From JAWKUK01 sp041398605 (lineage in GTDB: Bacteria; Planctomycetota; UBA1135; GCA-002686595): a DNA stretch of 64,000 nt. Positions 8,701 to 16,848 of the stretch are shown piece by piece. Every line of letters begins with the position of its first letter. Position 1 is the stretch's first letter. Where the stretch lies: positions 29,296 to 93,295 of the forward strand of contig JAWKUK010000028.1 in assembly GCA_041398605.1 (NCBI GenBank), given 5' to 3'. The translations under genes were made by a program, and so were the position numbers. The notes under the pieces are model-generated. The model saw only the letters and a list, made by a program, of their open reading frames with translations. It searched no databases and was not told where the DNA came from.

Positions 8701-9420
8701 GCCCGTGGTCAGCATCACGAGCGCGCCCGAGGCCGGGCGCCCGTCCGGGAGCGCCACGGTGCCGAGCACGCGCCCGCCCGCCCGCGTCCAGAGCTCGACC
8801 GGGCCGCCGCTGCCGGACGCGACGACGCGCACGGTCTCGGCCGTGTCGGAGACGTGGTGCGCTGCGGAGACGTCGACGTACCAGCGGCCTTCGCGCACGC
8901 CCTCGAACACAAAGCGCCCGGCGCCGTCCGTCGGCGTCACCGCGACGGGCAGGACCTTCCGGCGCAGCTCTGCGCCCATGCCGAGCATGTCGGTGACACG
9001 CGTGAGGATCGTGGCGCTCGCGGGCGGCAGCGCGAGGAGGCGCACGGTGACGCCGGGCACCGGCGCGTTCGTCTCGCGCGCGTAGACGATGCCCTCGAGG
9101 CGGCCGGGGCCGCTGAGGCGCACGCGCTCATCGCGCGCGATGGCGACCGCGCCGCCGCCGGCAGTGGCGCCCGCGAGCTCCGCCCCGAGCTGCAGCTCCG
9201 CCGGCCCAGTCGCGGGCGCGCCGGAGGGCGCCGCCGGCGCGGGGCCGAGCGCGCCGCCGCCGGTCGCCGGCGCGAACCACCAGGCCCCCGCGAGCACGAT
9301 GAGGGCGATCAAAGCCAGCGCGAAGAGCGCAGCGCGACCCCGACGGTCCGCGCCGCTGCTCCGGTCGAGACACCTGCGAAGTGGGCGAGGCGAGGCAGAG
9401 AGCGGTGCGTGCACGTGCAT
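5728..9420 (-). CDS. Giant membrane-anchored protein with serial carboxypeptidase-regulatory-like domains
   Basis: About 1230 residues. A cytoplasmic basic N-terminus and one hydrophobic helix (ALFALALIALIVLAGAWWF, near residues 32-50) anchor a long extracytoplasmic region of roughly ten to twelve carboxypeptidase-regulatory-like beta-sandwiches. Each repeat shows the same skeleton: G-x-V-(V/L)-D-x-x-G-x-P-(I/V)-x-G-A-x-V, then D-G-x-(F/Y)-x-(L/F)-x-x-(L/V)-x-x-G (for example RVVDAAGEPIAGAQVTT, KQDGGFELAGLEPG, ADGTYEFAGLSPGEY). No enzyme motif is visible, suggesting a scaffold, adhesin or surface sensor. The start at 9420 is chosen because it precedes the anchor closely; earlier in-frame ATGs exist. 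It lies downstream of the first MBOAT/SGNH pair and upstream of the parvulin gene, all on the minus strand. Confidence 0.8.
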   Translation of the reverse strand: MHVHAPLSASPRPLRRCLDRSSGADRRGRAALFALALIALIVLAGAWWFAPATGGGALGPAPAAPSGAPATGPAELQLGAELAGATAGGGAVAIARDERVRLSGPGRLEGIVYARETNAPVPGVTVRLLALPPASATILTRVTDMLGMGAELRRKVLPVAVTPTDGAGRFVFEGVREGRWYVDVSAAHHVSDTAETVRVVASGSGGPVELWTRAGGRVLGTVALPDGRPASGALVMLTTGAMSFLGAAQTGDVALVETNADEAGYFEFPAVPPLDDYEVSVIGEGFAVTHKMGLVVVAGEDTEVRLVTNLGATITGRVLSRPAGVDADSELALEASEPLVGAQVGVVPRGLRHLKFVKQILQYSNGTTDDVGRYTLRNVPAGEVDVLAMAVDHVPGKGPLVRVGAGGSFVAPDFTLERGPKVRGRVIDTEGAPIAGVRVMWNVVDFRALQGEVTLAPLMAAGMREFEFPLSDAEGRFVAGAFPGRAPYQVRFYCPGFKEESYRWNPAEQGDEIEVTLRRGGEVRGNVVDAGTGAPLTRFTISTPNRVERLSDEPSRWNPFAGGREFEDAGGRFVLDSLEPGKAGLMFSAPGYVDVPLSVEVREGAATEAGQVALSRGATLVGRVVDAAGEPIAGAQVTTDGRIEKTFQRLEGNRLAAERAAGVPDDFRRRGRRGGQTPPLGFLRYFTSLGLARDAVVITKQDGGFELAGLEPGSHDVMVFHRDYVSSSAGPFQLEPGERREGVEVVLGEGGGLFGTVSDRHGRPIEGATVIAASPGMFGAGGSKGGVHQSRTDGAGGYALSHMQGGGYFLVVTRGDDALSPMSFLGTLNFGLVNVPNEGRMRHDIVDTSAGACRVHGVVRSDGEPVGRGSLVAFNFEAEGLLGVDVKVTNVEADGTYEFAGLSPGEYQVQFNGPGPDTKFLIEVDDVPEMRLDIDLPSARIAGRVVDAATREPVRGAELRLEPRDQMGAGGVLGAFLQGEAQVVRKTTGDGGAFVFDRLAAGRYRLVVLGPSRGEQRGLYAAPPPLSLELGEDERLTGLEFELPAALRLEGRLVDQAGAPIPRGVVLARPTKEQRARPETAEVKEDGTFVLGGLGAGTWNLSARSDGYAPASMAALELDPEDAPEPLEFVLERGLEVTVRVTTPGGAPVEGAVATLVALDGVPEASADPGRFFQSFFRGETTTDANGELKVGMYGSGPHQVTVRKGFSETKRTVELPQGGGAHVLTVDLP

Positions 9421-9520
9421 GGCAATTGGGGTTCGCCGCGCGCCCATGGCTGGACGCTGTCGATCCGATGGCTCCATTCTGCCCGCGCTCGCGCCGACGG
9501 GGGGCACCAACTCGGCCGCC

Positions 9521-9552
9521 CACCTCGTCACCAGCCCACCTCGTCACCAGCC
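9521..9552. repeat. Two perfect 16-bp tandem copies across a gene end
   Basis: CACCTCGTCACCAGCC occurs twice head-to-tail. The second copy contains the stop codon of the SGNH gene at 9544-10605, so the duplication adds a second in-phase copy just beyond the gene end. A similar arrangement occurs at 62142-62180. Confidence 0.6.
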
Positions 9553-10605
9553 CAGCCGGCGCAGCTCCTCCGCGAGGAAGCGCGAGTAGCGCTCCGCCTC
9601 ACGCCACGTCAGGTGCGAGCCGTCGCGGGTCTCGAAGGCGGCCGCTTGGTGTTCCAGAAGGGGCACGCCCGCCGCCTCGGCGACCGCGCGCAGCTCGGCG
9701 TCGGGGACAAACGGCCGCACACCGTTCAGCAGCGCGGGCGACATCGGCAGGCGCACACAGACGACCTGGCGCCCATCGGCGACGAGCGCGCGGAGGGCCG
9801 CCGCGATCGCCTCGGCCGCCGCCGCGCGGGCCGCGGGCTTCGAGAGGCGCGCTAGCCCGCCCGCCCAGCGCGCGAGGCGCTCGGGCTCGGGCGCCTCGAA
9901 CCACGCGCTGCGCCAGGGGCGCGTCGTGATCGTCGGCAGCGCCGCGACGCGCGCATAGTTGGCGCGCGCAGCGAGCGCCGCGTCGAAGCGGCCGGTGAAC
10001 CAGCCCACGTGTGTGTAGTGCAGCATGAGCGCCTCGGCGAGGTCGCCCGTGAACGCCGCCGCGGCCGCGCGGTCGGCGCCCGTCGCGACGAGGTGCGCGA
10101 ACTGGCGCTCGCGCCAACGCGCAGCGTCAGCCGGCGCCGCGAGCCGCGAGGGCGCCGGCGGCTGCTCGCGCAGGGCCTCGGCCACCAGCGGGTTCGCGTG
10201 CTCGGCGAGCGACAGGAAAGACAGCCCGACGACGATCCTTCGCGCGGGCTGCTGCGCGGCGAGCGGCAAGAGGTGCGGGACGTACGCCCCCGGGCCCCAG
10301 AGCGTCGCCGGCGCGCCGAGCGCCTCGCCTGCGAAGACCTCCAAGACCAGGTCATCGTGGACGCGGCTGTCACCGACAAAGAGCAGGTCCGCGTGCTCGA
10401 CGTCGCCGAGCGCGTGGAACGGCCCGACCCCAGGCGCCGCCCATACGAGCCGCCCGTCGGACTGGTTGGGGTGCATCAGCGGCGCGGGCACGTGAGCCGG
10501 CGCGAGGACGAGCCACGCGGCGACGAGCGCGCCAAAGGCCGCCACGGCGAGCAGCGCTGGCCCGAAGCGCCGCGGATGGCGCGTGTGCGCGGATTGGGTG
10601 TGCAT
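9544..10605 (-). CDS. SGNH-fold protein paired with an MBOAT acyltransferase (copy 1)
   Basis: The 353-residue protein has one N-terminal membrane helix (about 17-36) and an extracytoplasmic SGNH-type domain: block I LLFVGDSR (Ser80) and a C-terminal DGSHLTW with Asp328 and His331 as the other members of the triad. Such proteins (DltD, AlgX and AlgJ-like) act with an MBOAT protein to move acyl groups onto a cell-envelope or extracellular polymer. The gene follows the MBOAT gene by 13 bases on the same strand. It is a clear paralogue of the protein at 22424-23527, sharing the segments HP-x-x-x-D-G before the block I motif. The acyl group and acceptor cannot be told from sequence. Confidence 0.8.
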   Translation of the reverse strand: MHTQSAHTRHPRRFGPALLAVAAFGALVAAWLVLAPAHVPAPLMHPNQSDGRLVWAAPGVGPFHALGDVEHADLLFVGDSRVHDDLVLEVFAGEALGAPATLWGPGAYVPHLLPLAAQQPARRIVVGLSFLSLAEHANPLVAEALREQPPAPSRLAAPADAARWRERQFAHLVATGADRAAAAAFTGDLAEALMLHYTHVGWFTGRFDAALAARANYARVAALPTITTRPWRSAWFEAPEPERLARWAGGLARLSKPAARAAAAEAIAAALRALVADGRQVVCVRLPMSPALLNGVRPFVPDAELRAVAEAAGVPLLEHQAAAFETRDGSHLTWREAERYSRFLAEELRRLGW

Positions 10606-10618
10606 CGCGCTGTGTCCC

Positions 10619-12061
10619 TCAGAATTGGAAGTAGAGGAACTCCTGCGCGCCGTCGCGGCGCACGACGAGGAGCAAGAAGGCCATCGCTGCGAAGACGAGC
10701 GCGCGCTCGCTGGCGGTCTCGCGCCAGCCGCACCACTCGCGCAGCCCGCGGCGCGCGTGCATCAACACGACGGGTAGGACGAGCACGAGGTGGCGCGCGT
10801 GCCCGAGCGCTGCCCAACCCAACGGGTCGCCGAAGGGCGCGATCAGCATCGCGTGCGCGATCCGGCCCGCGTCTGCGAGGTTCGGCGCGCGGAAGAACAC
10901 CCACGCGACGAGCACGAAGAGCTGGGTCACGACGATCCCGAGCGCCGCGCCCGCGAAGCCGCCGAACGAGCGCAGAGGCGCGACGCCGACCGAGGGCGCG
11001 CGACGCCCGCGCAGCGCGCGCTCGAGGCACAGCGCCAGCGCGTGCAGGCCGCCCCAGACGAGCATCCCCCACGCTGCGCCGTGCCATAGCCCCGACAGCA
11101 ACATCGTGATCACGAGGTTCGCGTACGTGCGCCACGGCCCGCCGCGGCTCCCGCCGAGCGGGATGTAGACGTAGTCGCGGAACCACGTCGAGAGCGTGAT
11201 GTGCCAGCGCTGCCAGAACTCGGCCGGCCCGCGCGCGAGGAGCGGATAGAGGAAGTTCGTGGGGAAGCGCAAGCCCAGCAAGCACGCGAGGCCGATCGCG
11301 ATCGCCGAATAACCCGCGAAGTCGGCGAACAGCTCGACGCCGAAGTACAGCATCCCGAGCCAGGCGGCCGCCGGCGTCAGCGCGGGAGAGTGCGCCGCTG
11401 CGAGCGACATGAGCCGGTCCACCTCGGGCGCCAAGTTGTCCGCGACGACGACCTTGAGGAAGAGGCCCTGCACACACATGTACGCGCCGTGCTGCAAGCG
11501 CCACGCGCTGGCGCGCGGCGGGCGCTCGAGCTGCGGCAGCAGCGTGCTGGCGCGCACGATCGGCCCGGCGACGAGCTGCGGATAGAACGCGACGTAGAGG
11601 AAGAAGTCGACGAACGTGCGCGCCGGCGCGAGGCGACGCCAATAGATGTCGAGCGTGTAGCTCAGCGTCTGGAACGTGTAGAACGAGATGCCGACGGGCA
11701 CGACCCAGGGCAGGATCACCTCGAACCCGCCGCCGCCGAGCGCGCGCGCAGCGCGGTCGATGTTCGTCAGCGCAAACGCCGCGTACTTAAAGGTCGCGAG
11801 CAGCCCGAGGTTCGTCGCGAGGCTCAGGGCGAGCCAGCGCCGTCGTGTCACTTGCTCCGCGCTCGCCGCGATCCGCGCGCCCGCGAACCAGTCGACGAGC
11901 GATGAGGCGAGGATCAGCGGCAGGTACCACGGGTTCCACCAGCCGTAGAAGAGGAGGCTGAACCCGAGCGCCACCGCCTTCGCGGCGCGCCATGGCAAGA
12001 GCCACCACGCCGCCAAGGCGCAGGGGAAGACGAGCCAGAACGAGACGGAGTCGAAGGACAC
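10619..12061 (-). CDS. MBOAT-family membrane O-acyltransferase (AlgI/DltB-like, copy 1)
   Basis: About 480 residues with ten or more hydrophobic helices. Family features are visible: FYGWWNPWYLPLI near the N-terminus, PVGISFYTFQTLSYTLDIYW in the middle, the RDYVYIPLGG segment, and the catalytic-histidine motif SGLWHGAAW. AlgI/DltB-type MBOAT proteins transfer acyl groups (often acetyl) across the membrane to a partner enzyme, here probably the SGNH protein encoded 13 bases downstream. The GTG at 12061 is chosen as start because the resulting N-terminus (VSFDSVSFWLVF) aligns with that of the second copy (MSFDTVTFALFF at 24994); an ATG nine codons upstream is possible. Both copies end in YFQF. 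Confidence 0.9.
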   Translation of the reverse strand: MSFDSVSFWLVFPCALAAWWLLPWRAAKAVALGFSLLFYGWWNPWYLPLILASSLVDWFAGARIAASAEQVTRRRWLALSLATNLGLLATFKYAAFALTNIDRAARALGGGGFEVILPWVVPVGISFYTFQTLSYTLDIYWRRLAPARTFVDFFLYVAFYPQLVAGPIVRASTLLPQLERPPRASAWRLQHGAYMCVQGLFLKVVVADNLAPEVDRLMSLAAAHSPALTPAAAWLGMLYFGVELFADFAGYSAIAIGLACLLGLRFPTNFLYPLLARGPAEFWQRWHITLSTWFRDYVYIPLGGSRGGPWRTYANLVITMLLSGLWHGAAWGMLVWGGLHALALCLERALRGRRAPSVGVAPLRSFGGFAGAALGIVVTQLFVLVAWVFFRAPNLADAGRIAHAMLIAPFGDPLGWAALGHARHLVLVLPVVLMHARRGLREWCGWRETASERALVFAAMAFLLLVVRRDGAQEFLYFQF

Positions 12062-12378
12062 GGGATCGGCGCCAGAGACGCGGGGCAAGAGCCTACCCGG
12101 ACGACGGGGCGGCTCGCTGGGTCCAGCCCGAAGCGGGGTCCCAGCAGCCGACCAGACCGCCGAGCCGGTGAGCGACCGGTGGAGCGTGGCGGACCCCGCT
12201 CGCCCTGCGCGAGCCAGCGGGGCCCCTCGCGCGCCCCCCCTCTTCGCGCGTCGTCACTCGGCCGTCACTGCGTCCCGATCGGGTGCGTCGTCGGTCGCTG
12301 GTCCACGATCGCGGTCGCCTCGAGCGAGCGCACGGCCCCTGGGTCGCTTCAGGTCCCCGCTCAGCTTCGGGTCCCCGC
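12062..12378. other. Intergenic, 317 bp
   Basis: No convincing gene. Frames here encode only Arg/Ser/Pro-rich low-complexity peptides. A 12-bp unit GGTCCCCGCTCA is repeated near 12351-12380, just beyond the stop of the dehydrogenase gene. The promoter of the MBOAT/SGNH genes must lie near the left end but no consensus is clear. Confidence 0.5.
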
Positions 12379-13809
12379 TCAAAGGCCCCAGGAGACGTAT
12401 TTCACATCCAGGTACTCATGCATCACGTGCTGACCTCCTTCACGCCCGAAGCCCGAGTGCTTCATCCCGCCAAAAGGCGCCTGGGCGGTCGACGGGGCGC
12501 CGTCATTGGCGCCGATGATCCCGTATTCCAGCGCCTCGGCGACTCGCAGGAGGCGGCTCGCGTTGGAAGTGTAGAAGTACGCGGCGAGCCCAAACGGCGA
12601 GTCGTTGGCCATGGCCAAGACCTCGGCCTCGCTCGAGAAAGCGATCAACGGACACACCGGGCCGAAGGTCTCCTCTCGGCACACCAGCATGTCCGGCGTC
12701 ACTCCCTCGAGCACGGTCGGCGCGTAGAAGCGGTCCGAGAGCCCCGCCAGGCGAACGCGCGCGCCGCCTGTGCGGATGGTCGCGCCGCGGTCGACAGCGT
12801 CCTGGACATGCGCCTCGACCTTCGCGATCCCGGCCTCGTCGATCAGGGGGCCGACCTGCACGAGCGGCTCATCGCCGCGCCCGACCTTCAGCTGCTCGAC
12901 GGCAGCGGTCAAACGCGCGCTGAACTCGGGCAAGATTGCGCGCGCGACGAAGATGCGGTTCGCGCACACACAGGTCTGGCCCATGTTCCGGAACTTGGCC
13001 GCGATCAGGCCCTGCACCGCGCGATCGAGGTCCGCGTCGTCGAACACGATGAAGGGCGCGTGTCCACCGAGCTCCAAAGACAACCGCGTCAGGTTCTGCG
13101 CCGCGTCGCGCATCAAGATCCGCCCCACCTCGGTCGAACCGGTGAACGACAGCTTGCGCACCCTCGGGTCCGAGAGCAGCCGCTCACCGATGGCCGCCGC
13201 GTCGCCAGTGACGATGTTGACGACGCCCGCCGGGACGCCGGCCTCGACGCACAGCTCGCCAAGCGCGAGCGCAGAGAGCGGAGTCTCTTCGGCGGGCTTC
13301 ACGACCACCGTACAGCCCGCGGCGAGCGCGGGGCCCAGCTTGCGCGTGATCATCGCGGCCGGGAAGTTCCACGGCGTGATCGCGGCGCAGACACCGACCG
13401 GCTGCCGCAGCACGAGGATGCGCTTGTCGGGATGGGAGGCTGGAATCGTCTCGCCGTAGACGCGTTTGCCCTCCTCCGCCGCCCAGTCGATGAAAGACGC
13501 AGCGTAGGCGATCTCGCCGCGCGCCTCGGCCAAGGGCTTGCCTTGCTCCGCAGTCAGGAGGGCCGCGAGCCGGTCCTGGTGCTGCAACATGAGCACACCG
13601 AGCCGACGAAGAATCTCGCCGCGGCTGTTGGCGGTCAACGCGCGCCACGCTGGCAGCGCGGCGGACGCCGCGTCGACCGCGAGCTCGGCTTCGGCGCTAC
13701 CGTGCGACGGGACATGGGCGAGGACCTCGTCCGTCGCAGGGTTCGTGACCTCGATCGTGCTCGCGGCACGGGCGACCCAACGTCCGCCGATCAGGTTTTG
13801 GGTTCGCAA
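12379..13809 (-). CDS. gabD: NAD(P)-dependent succinate-semialdehyde-type aldehyde dehydrogenase
   Basis: The 476-residue product matches the aldehyde dehydrogenase fold end to end and most resembles GabD: NLIGGRWV at the N-terminus, ITPWNFPAAMITRK, FTGSTEVGR for cofactor binding, general base Glu246 in LELGGHAPF, and nucleophile Cys280 in GQTCVCANR. GabD oxidises succinate semialdehyde to succinate in the cytoplasm. The TTG at 13809 is chosen because it gives the usual family length and lies nine bases after an AAGGA ribosome binding site; an ATG at 13977 would add 56 unalignable residues. No GabT transaminase gene is adjacent, so a different aldehyde substrate remains possible. Confidence 0.85.
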   Translation of the reverse strand: MRTQNLIGGRWVARAASTIEVTNPATDEVLAHVPSHGSAEAELAVDAASAALPAWRALTANSRGEILRRLGVLMLQHQDRLAALLTAEQGKPLAEARGEIAYAASFIDWAAEEGKRVYGETIPASHPDKRILVLRQPVGVCAAITPWNFPAAMITRKLGPALAAGCTVVVKPAEETPLSALALGELCVEAGVPAGVVNIVTGDAAAIGERLLSDPRVRKLSFTGSTEVGRILMRDAAQNLTRLSLELGGHAPFIVFDDADLDRAVQGLIAAKFRNMGQTCVCANRIFVARAILPEFSARLTAAVEQLKVGRGDEPLVQVGPLIDEAGIAKVEAHVQDAVDRGATIRTGGARVRLAGLSDRFYAPTVLEGVTPDMLVCREETFGPVCPLIAFSSEAEVLAMANDSPFGLAAYFYTSNASRLLRVAEALEYGIIGANDGAPSTAQAPFGGMKHSGFGREGGQHVMHEYLDVKYVSWGL

Positions 13810-14294
13810 CTCAGGAGGTCCTTGATCGGGACGCTCGCTGCTCGAAGAGAGCAGCGAGGCATGGTCTGCCCAATGCGAGCCCAGCGATGCACGGCGTTGA
13901 GACGGAGCGCCGTCGTCCAACTCGCAGACGCGGTCCCGCGCCAGGCCACTGGAGGCGATGCTAACAAGAGGACCCATGCGTCGCCAGCGGACGTGGACGC
14001 GGCCCGCATGGGCTGTGGGGCTTGCCCGCGTGGCTCCCTACCTACGAGTCTGCGCCACAGAACGCGCTTCGAATAGCGTTCTGTGGCGCAGGCGCCCCGG
14101 GCGTGGATTGCGCGCCCTGCAACGCTGCGAGCGGCGCGGCCGAGCGAGCCACGGACGGAAGTGTGCGGCTCACCGCATGAAGCTACGGCGACTCGCGGTC
14201 GTTGTGCAGCCGGAGCAGGCGCAGGCTCGCGCGATCAGGGCGCGTGCGCCAGACTAGGGAGGCCCCCCTATCTGTGCAGCGTACACACAAGCCG
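13810..14294. other. Divergent intergenic region, 485 bp
   Basis: Lies between the leftward dehydrogenase gene and the rightward propeller exoprotein gene, so it should hold both promoters. Apart from the strong inverted repeat at 14050-14091 I see no gene or recognised site. If the dehydrogenase started at the ATG at 13977 the region would be 317 bp. Confidence 0.5.
14050..14091. promoter_or_regulatory. Perfect 16-bp inverted repeat between divergent genes
   Basis: The arms CTGCGCCACAGAACGC and GCGTTCTGTGGCGCAG are perfect complements around a 10-base spacer. No T-run follows on either side, so it is a poor intrinsic terminator. It sits between two diverging genes, which suits either a regulator site or a cruciform or hairpin in an untranslated leader. 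Confidence 0.6.
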
Positions 14295-16823
14295 ATGTTC
14301 CAAGCCGACACAGCACCCGCCTCGCACGCCGCACGATTCCCCGCGCGTTGGGCGCGCCTCTGCGTGCTCGCTTGGTGCGTCGTTGGCGCGCCCGCGGCCG
14401 CCGCCCAATCGCCGCTCGGCTCGGCGTGGGTCGACATCACGCCGCGGGTCGGAACGCTGGACGAGGTCGAGCGCTCGCCATTGAATCCCGCGCTCGTCTT
14501 GGCGCGCAGCGGCGCGCGGCTTGTGCGCTCGACGGACGGCGGCGCGACGTTCGCGGAGGTGCCCCTGGGCCTCGCGACCGCGATCACGGACATCGAGTTC
14601 GGGCGCGACGGCGCGCTCGTCGTCGCGGCGGGGACCACGGTCTACGTGAGCCTCGACAGCGGCGTGACCTTCGCCGCGCGACCCGTCACGACGCCGCCAA
14701 ATGGCAGCATTCAGACGCTCGCCGTCGACCCGCAGGACTCGCAGAAGCTCTGGGCAGGGCTCGCGGGCGCCCCGCGGGTGCTGCGCTCGCTCGACCGCGG
14801 CGCGACTTGGACCGATGTCACCCCGAGCGGCGGCCTCGTCTCGGACTGCGTCGCGTTGGACGTCGACCCCAGCAACACAAGCCGCGCGATCGCTGTCTCG
14901 CGGAACTACCAGGCCCATGTCAACGACGATGGCGGGGCGACCTGGCACGCGGCGCAGTACATCAACGCCGGTGATACCGCGCGCGATGTGGCCTTCGTCG
15001 GCGGCGACCTCGTGCTCACGACGAGCTCGCGTGTGCTGCACTCGGCGGACCTCGGCCTCTCGTGGTCGATGCTGCCGCCGCCGGTCGGCGCGTCGACCGC
15101 GTTCTTCTTCGCGAACGGCGCGGAGCTCGAGGCCGACCCCATGGCGCCGGGGCTCATCCGGCTCGCCACGTCGAGCGACGGGGCCTTCCAGTCGAGCGAC
15201 GGCGGCCTCACTTGGGCGCCGATCCCGAACACGCGGGGCCTCGCCGCGACCTCGCTCGCGAGCGACGGCCAGGGCCAGCTGCTCCTCGCGTCGAGCGCGC
15301 TGGGCCTCATCGCGCTGCCGAGCGGCGGGGCGCCGACCCTCGCCGGCGCAGCATCGCTCGCGGCGCTCGGGGTGACACGAGCGCTGCGACCGCTGCAGCT
15401 CGCGAGCGACCCGCGCGCGCCCCAGAACATGGCGCTCATCGCCACGGACCTTGTCCCGTTCTCCAGCGCGCGCTTCCTCTTGCGCACGAGCGACGGCGGC
15501 GCTTCGTGGGGGCTGGACCTGGACCTCGGGGCGCGCCCGAGCAACGCGTACTACGCGCCCGACGGGCGCTTGTATGTCACCGCCTCCGTGCCCGTCAGCC
15601 CCGCGGTCCTCCCCGGCGCGCTGCTGCGGCGCGACCCGTCCGGCTGGGCGCCGATCGGTCCGACCGGCATCACCGGCACGGACACGACGCTGTTCGGCGT
15701 CGTGGCCAGCGCAGCGCAGCCGACGCTGCTCTTCGCCTCGTCGACGACGTTTGACCCGAACGCGACGTTCGGGGGCGGCCACGTGCTCGAAGTGCACCGC
15801 TCGCTGGACGACGGCGCGACGTGGACGCCCGTCTACCGCCGAGTCGCGGACACCTTCACGCGCGACCCGCAGCTCGTGCTGACAGAGGCGGGCGGGCTGC
15901 GCGCCGTTCACCTGCTCGACAGCGGCCTCGACTCCATCCTCTCCGGCTTCGACTCCATCAGCGTGCAGAGCTCGCGGGACGATGGCGCGACCTGGAGCTA
16001 CAGGCCCCTGGCGCAACAACAGGAGGCGTACTCGCAGGCGCTCGCGCCCGCGCCCGCGGACCCGGGGCGCGTCTACGCGACGAACAGCGCGTTGGCCGGG
16101 GCCTCCAATCCTGAGCCGCTCTTGCGCTCGGACGACGGGGGTCAGACTTGGGTCGGCGCGGGCGCGCCGCTCGAGGGCGTGCATCGCTTCGTTGGCTCGA
16201 GCGTTGCGCCTGGCGTCGTGTACGACGCGCGCAAGGACGGCGTGCAGCGCGTCGAATATGGAGGCGAGGCCGCTTACGACTTGGACCTCGCGCCAGGCCC
16301 CATGGGCTTCGAGCCCAAGGTGTACGCAGCGGGCGACCCGGAGCGGGTCTTTGCGCTCGGCGAGGCGGCGCTGTACGTCAAGGACCTGCCTGCGCTCGTG
16401 GGCGCCAACACGTGCGGCCCGGCCGTCGTGAATTCCACTGGTGAAGCGAGCGGCATCCTGGCGGTCGGCTCGACGTCCGTGGCGGCCAATGCGCTGACGC
16501 TGCGCGCGCGCCGCGTGCCGCTGCAGTCCACGGGCCTCTTCCTCGTCTCGAACCAGCTCGGGTTCGTGCCCGGCGCGGGCGGCTCGACGGGCGCGCTGTG
16601 CCTCTCGGGCGCGGTCGGCCGCTTCGGGCCGAACCCCGCGCAGTCGGGCAGCACCGGCGAGCTCACGCGCCCCATCGACCTGACGGCGCTGCCGCGCCCC
16701 GCGGGCCCCGTGCCCGTACAGGCGGGCCAGACTTGGGCGTTCCAAGTCTGGTTCCGCGATACGAGCGGCGGCGCCGCGACCTCGAACTTCAGCGACGCGA
16801 TCCGCGTGACGTTCACGCCCTGA
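14295..16823 (+). CDS. Secreted Asp-box (BNR) beta-propeller protein with the recurring C-terminal domain
   Basis: The 842-residue product has a signal peptide (about residues 18-38, ending AAAAQ). Residues 45-700 carry about ten Asp-box repeats of the form S-x-D-x-G-x-T-(W/F), for example RSTDGGATF, RSLDRGATW, SSDGGLTW, RSDDGGQTW, as in sialidase-like and photosystem-assembly-factor-like propellers. No sialidase active-site set (Arg triad, FRIP) is visible, so glycosidase activity is not supported. The last 135 residues are the recurring domain: CGPAVVNSTG, ALCLSGAVGRF, a DLTALP strand, QTWAFQVWFRD and SNFSDAIRVTF. The ATG at 14295 is chosen because it precedes the signal peptide. Probably an extracellular or surface protein of unknown ligand. 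Confidence 0.85.
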   Translation: MFQADTAPASHAARFPARWARLCVLAWCVVGAPAAAAQSPLGSAWVDITPRVGTLDEVERSPLNPALVLARSGARLVRSTDGGATFAEVPLGLATAITDIEFGRDGALVVAAGTTVYVSLDSGVTFAARPVTTPPNGSIQTLAVDPQDSQKLWAGLAGAPRVLRSLDRGATWTDVTPSGGLVSDCVALDVDPSNTSRAIAVSRNYQAHVNDDGGATWHAAQYINAGDTARDVAFVGGDLVLTTSSRVLHSADLGLSWSMLPPPVGASTAFFFANGAELEADPMAPGLIRLATSSDGAFQSSDGGLTWAPIPNTRGLAATSLASDGQGQLLLASSALGLIALPSGGAPTLAGAASLAALGVTRALRPLQLASDPRAPQNMALIATDLVPFSSARFLLRTSDGGASWGLDLDLGARPSNAYYAPDGRLYVTASVPVSPAVLPGALLRRDPSGWAPIGPTGITGTDTTLFGVVASAAQPTLLFASSTTFDPNATFGGGHVLEVHRSLDDGATWTPVYRRVADTFTRDPQLVLTEAGGLRAVHLLDSGLDSILSGFDSISVQSSRDDGATWSYRPLAQQQEAYSQALAPAPADPGRVYATNSALAGASNPEPLLRSDDGGQTWVGAGAPLEGVHRFVGSSVAPGVVYDARKDGVQRVEYGGEAAYDLDLAPGPMGFEPKVYAAGDPERVFALGEAALYVKDLPALVGANTCGPAVVNSTGEASGILAVGSTSVAANALTLRARRVPLQSTGLFLVSNQLGFVPGAGGSTGALCLSGAVGRFGPNPAQSGSTGELTRPIDLTALPRPAGPVPVQAGQTWAFQVWFRDTSGGAATSNFSDAIRVTFTP

Positions 16824-16848
16824 GGGCGCGACGTCCCGCGGGATCGTG

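Noticed and set aside
6892..9855. Plus-strand frame of nearly 1000 codons opposite the giant repeat protein
   Set aside because: The opposite frame encodes clear repeat domains; this one is Arg/His/Ala-rich with no motif, a mirror artefact of codon bias.
12168..12518. Plus-strand frame between the MBOAT and dehydrogenase genes
   Set aside because: Low-complexity Ser/Arg/Pro translation, no start signal, and it runs into the antisense of the dehydrogenase.
14202..14294. Earlier start for the Asp-box protein
   Set aside because: Would put about 30 Arg-rich residues before the signal peptide; the ATG at 14295 is better placed.
14268..16745. Minus-strand frame of over 800 codons opposite the Asp-box protein
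   Set aside because: No domain or signal peptide and Arg-rich composition; the plus strand has ten Asp-boxes and a signal peptide.
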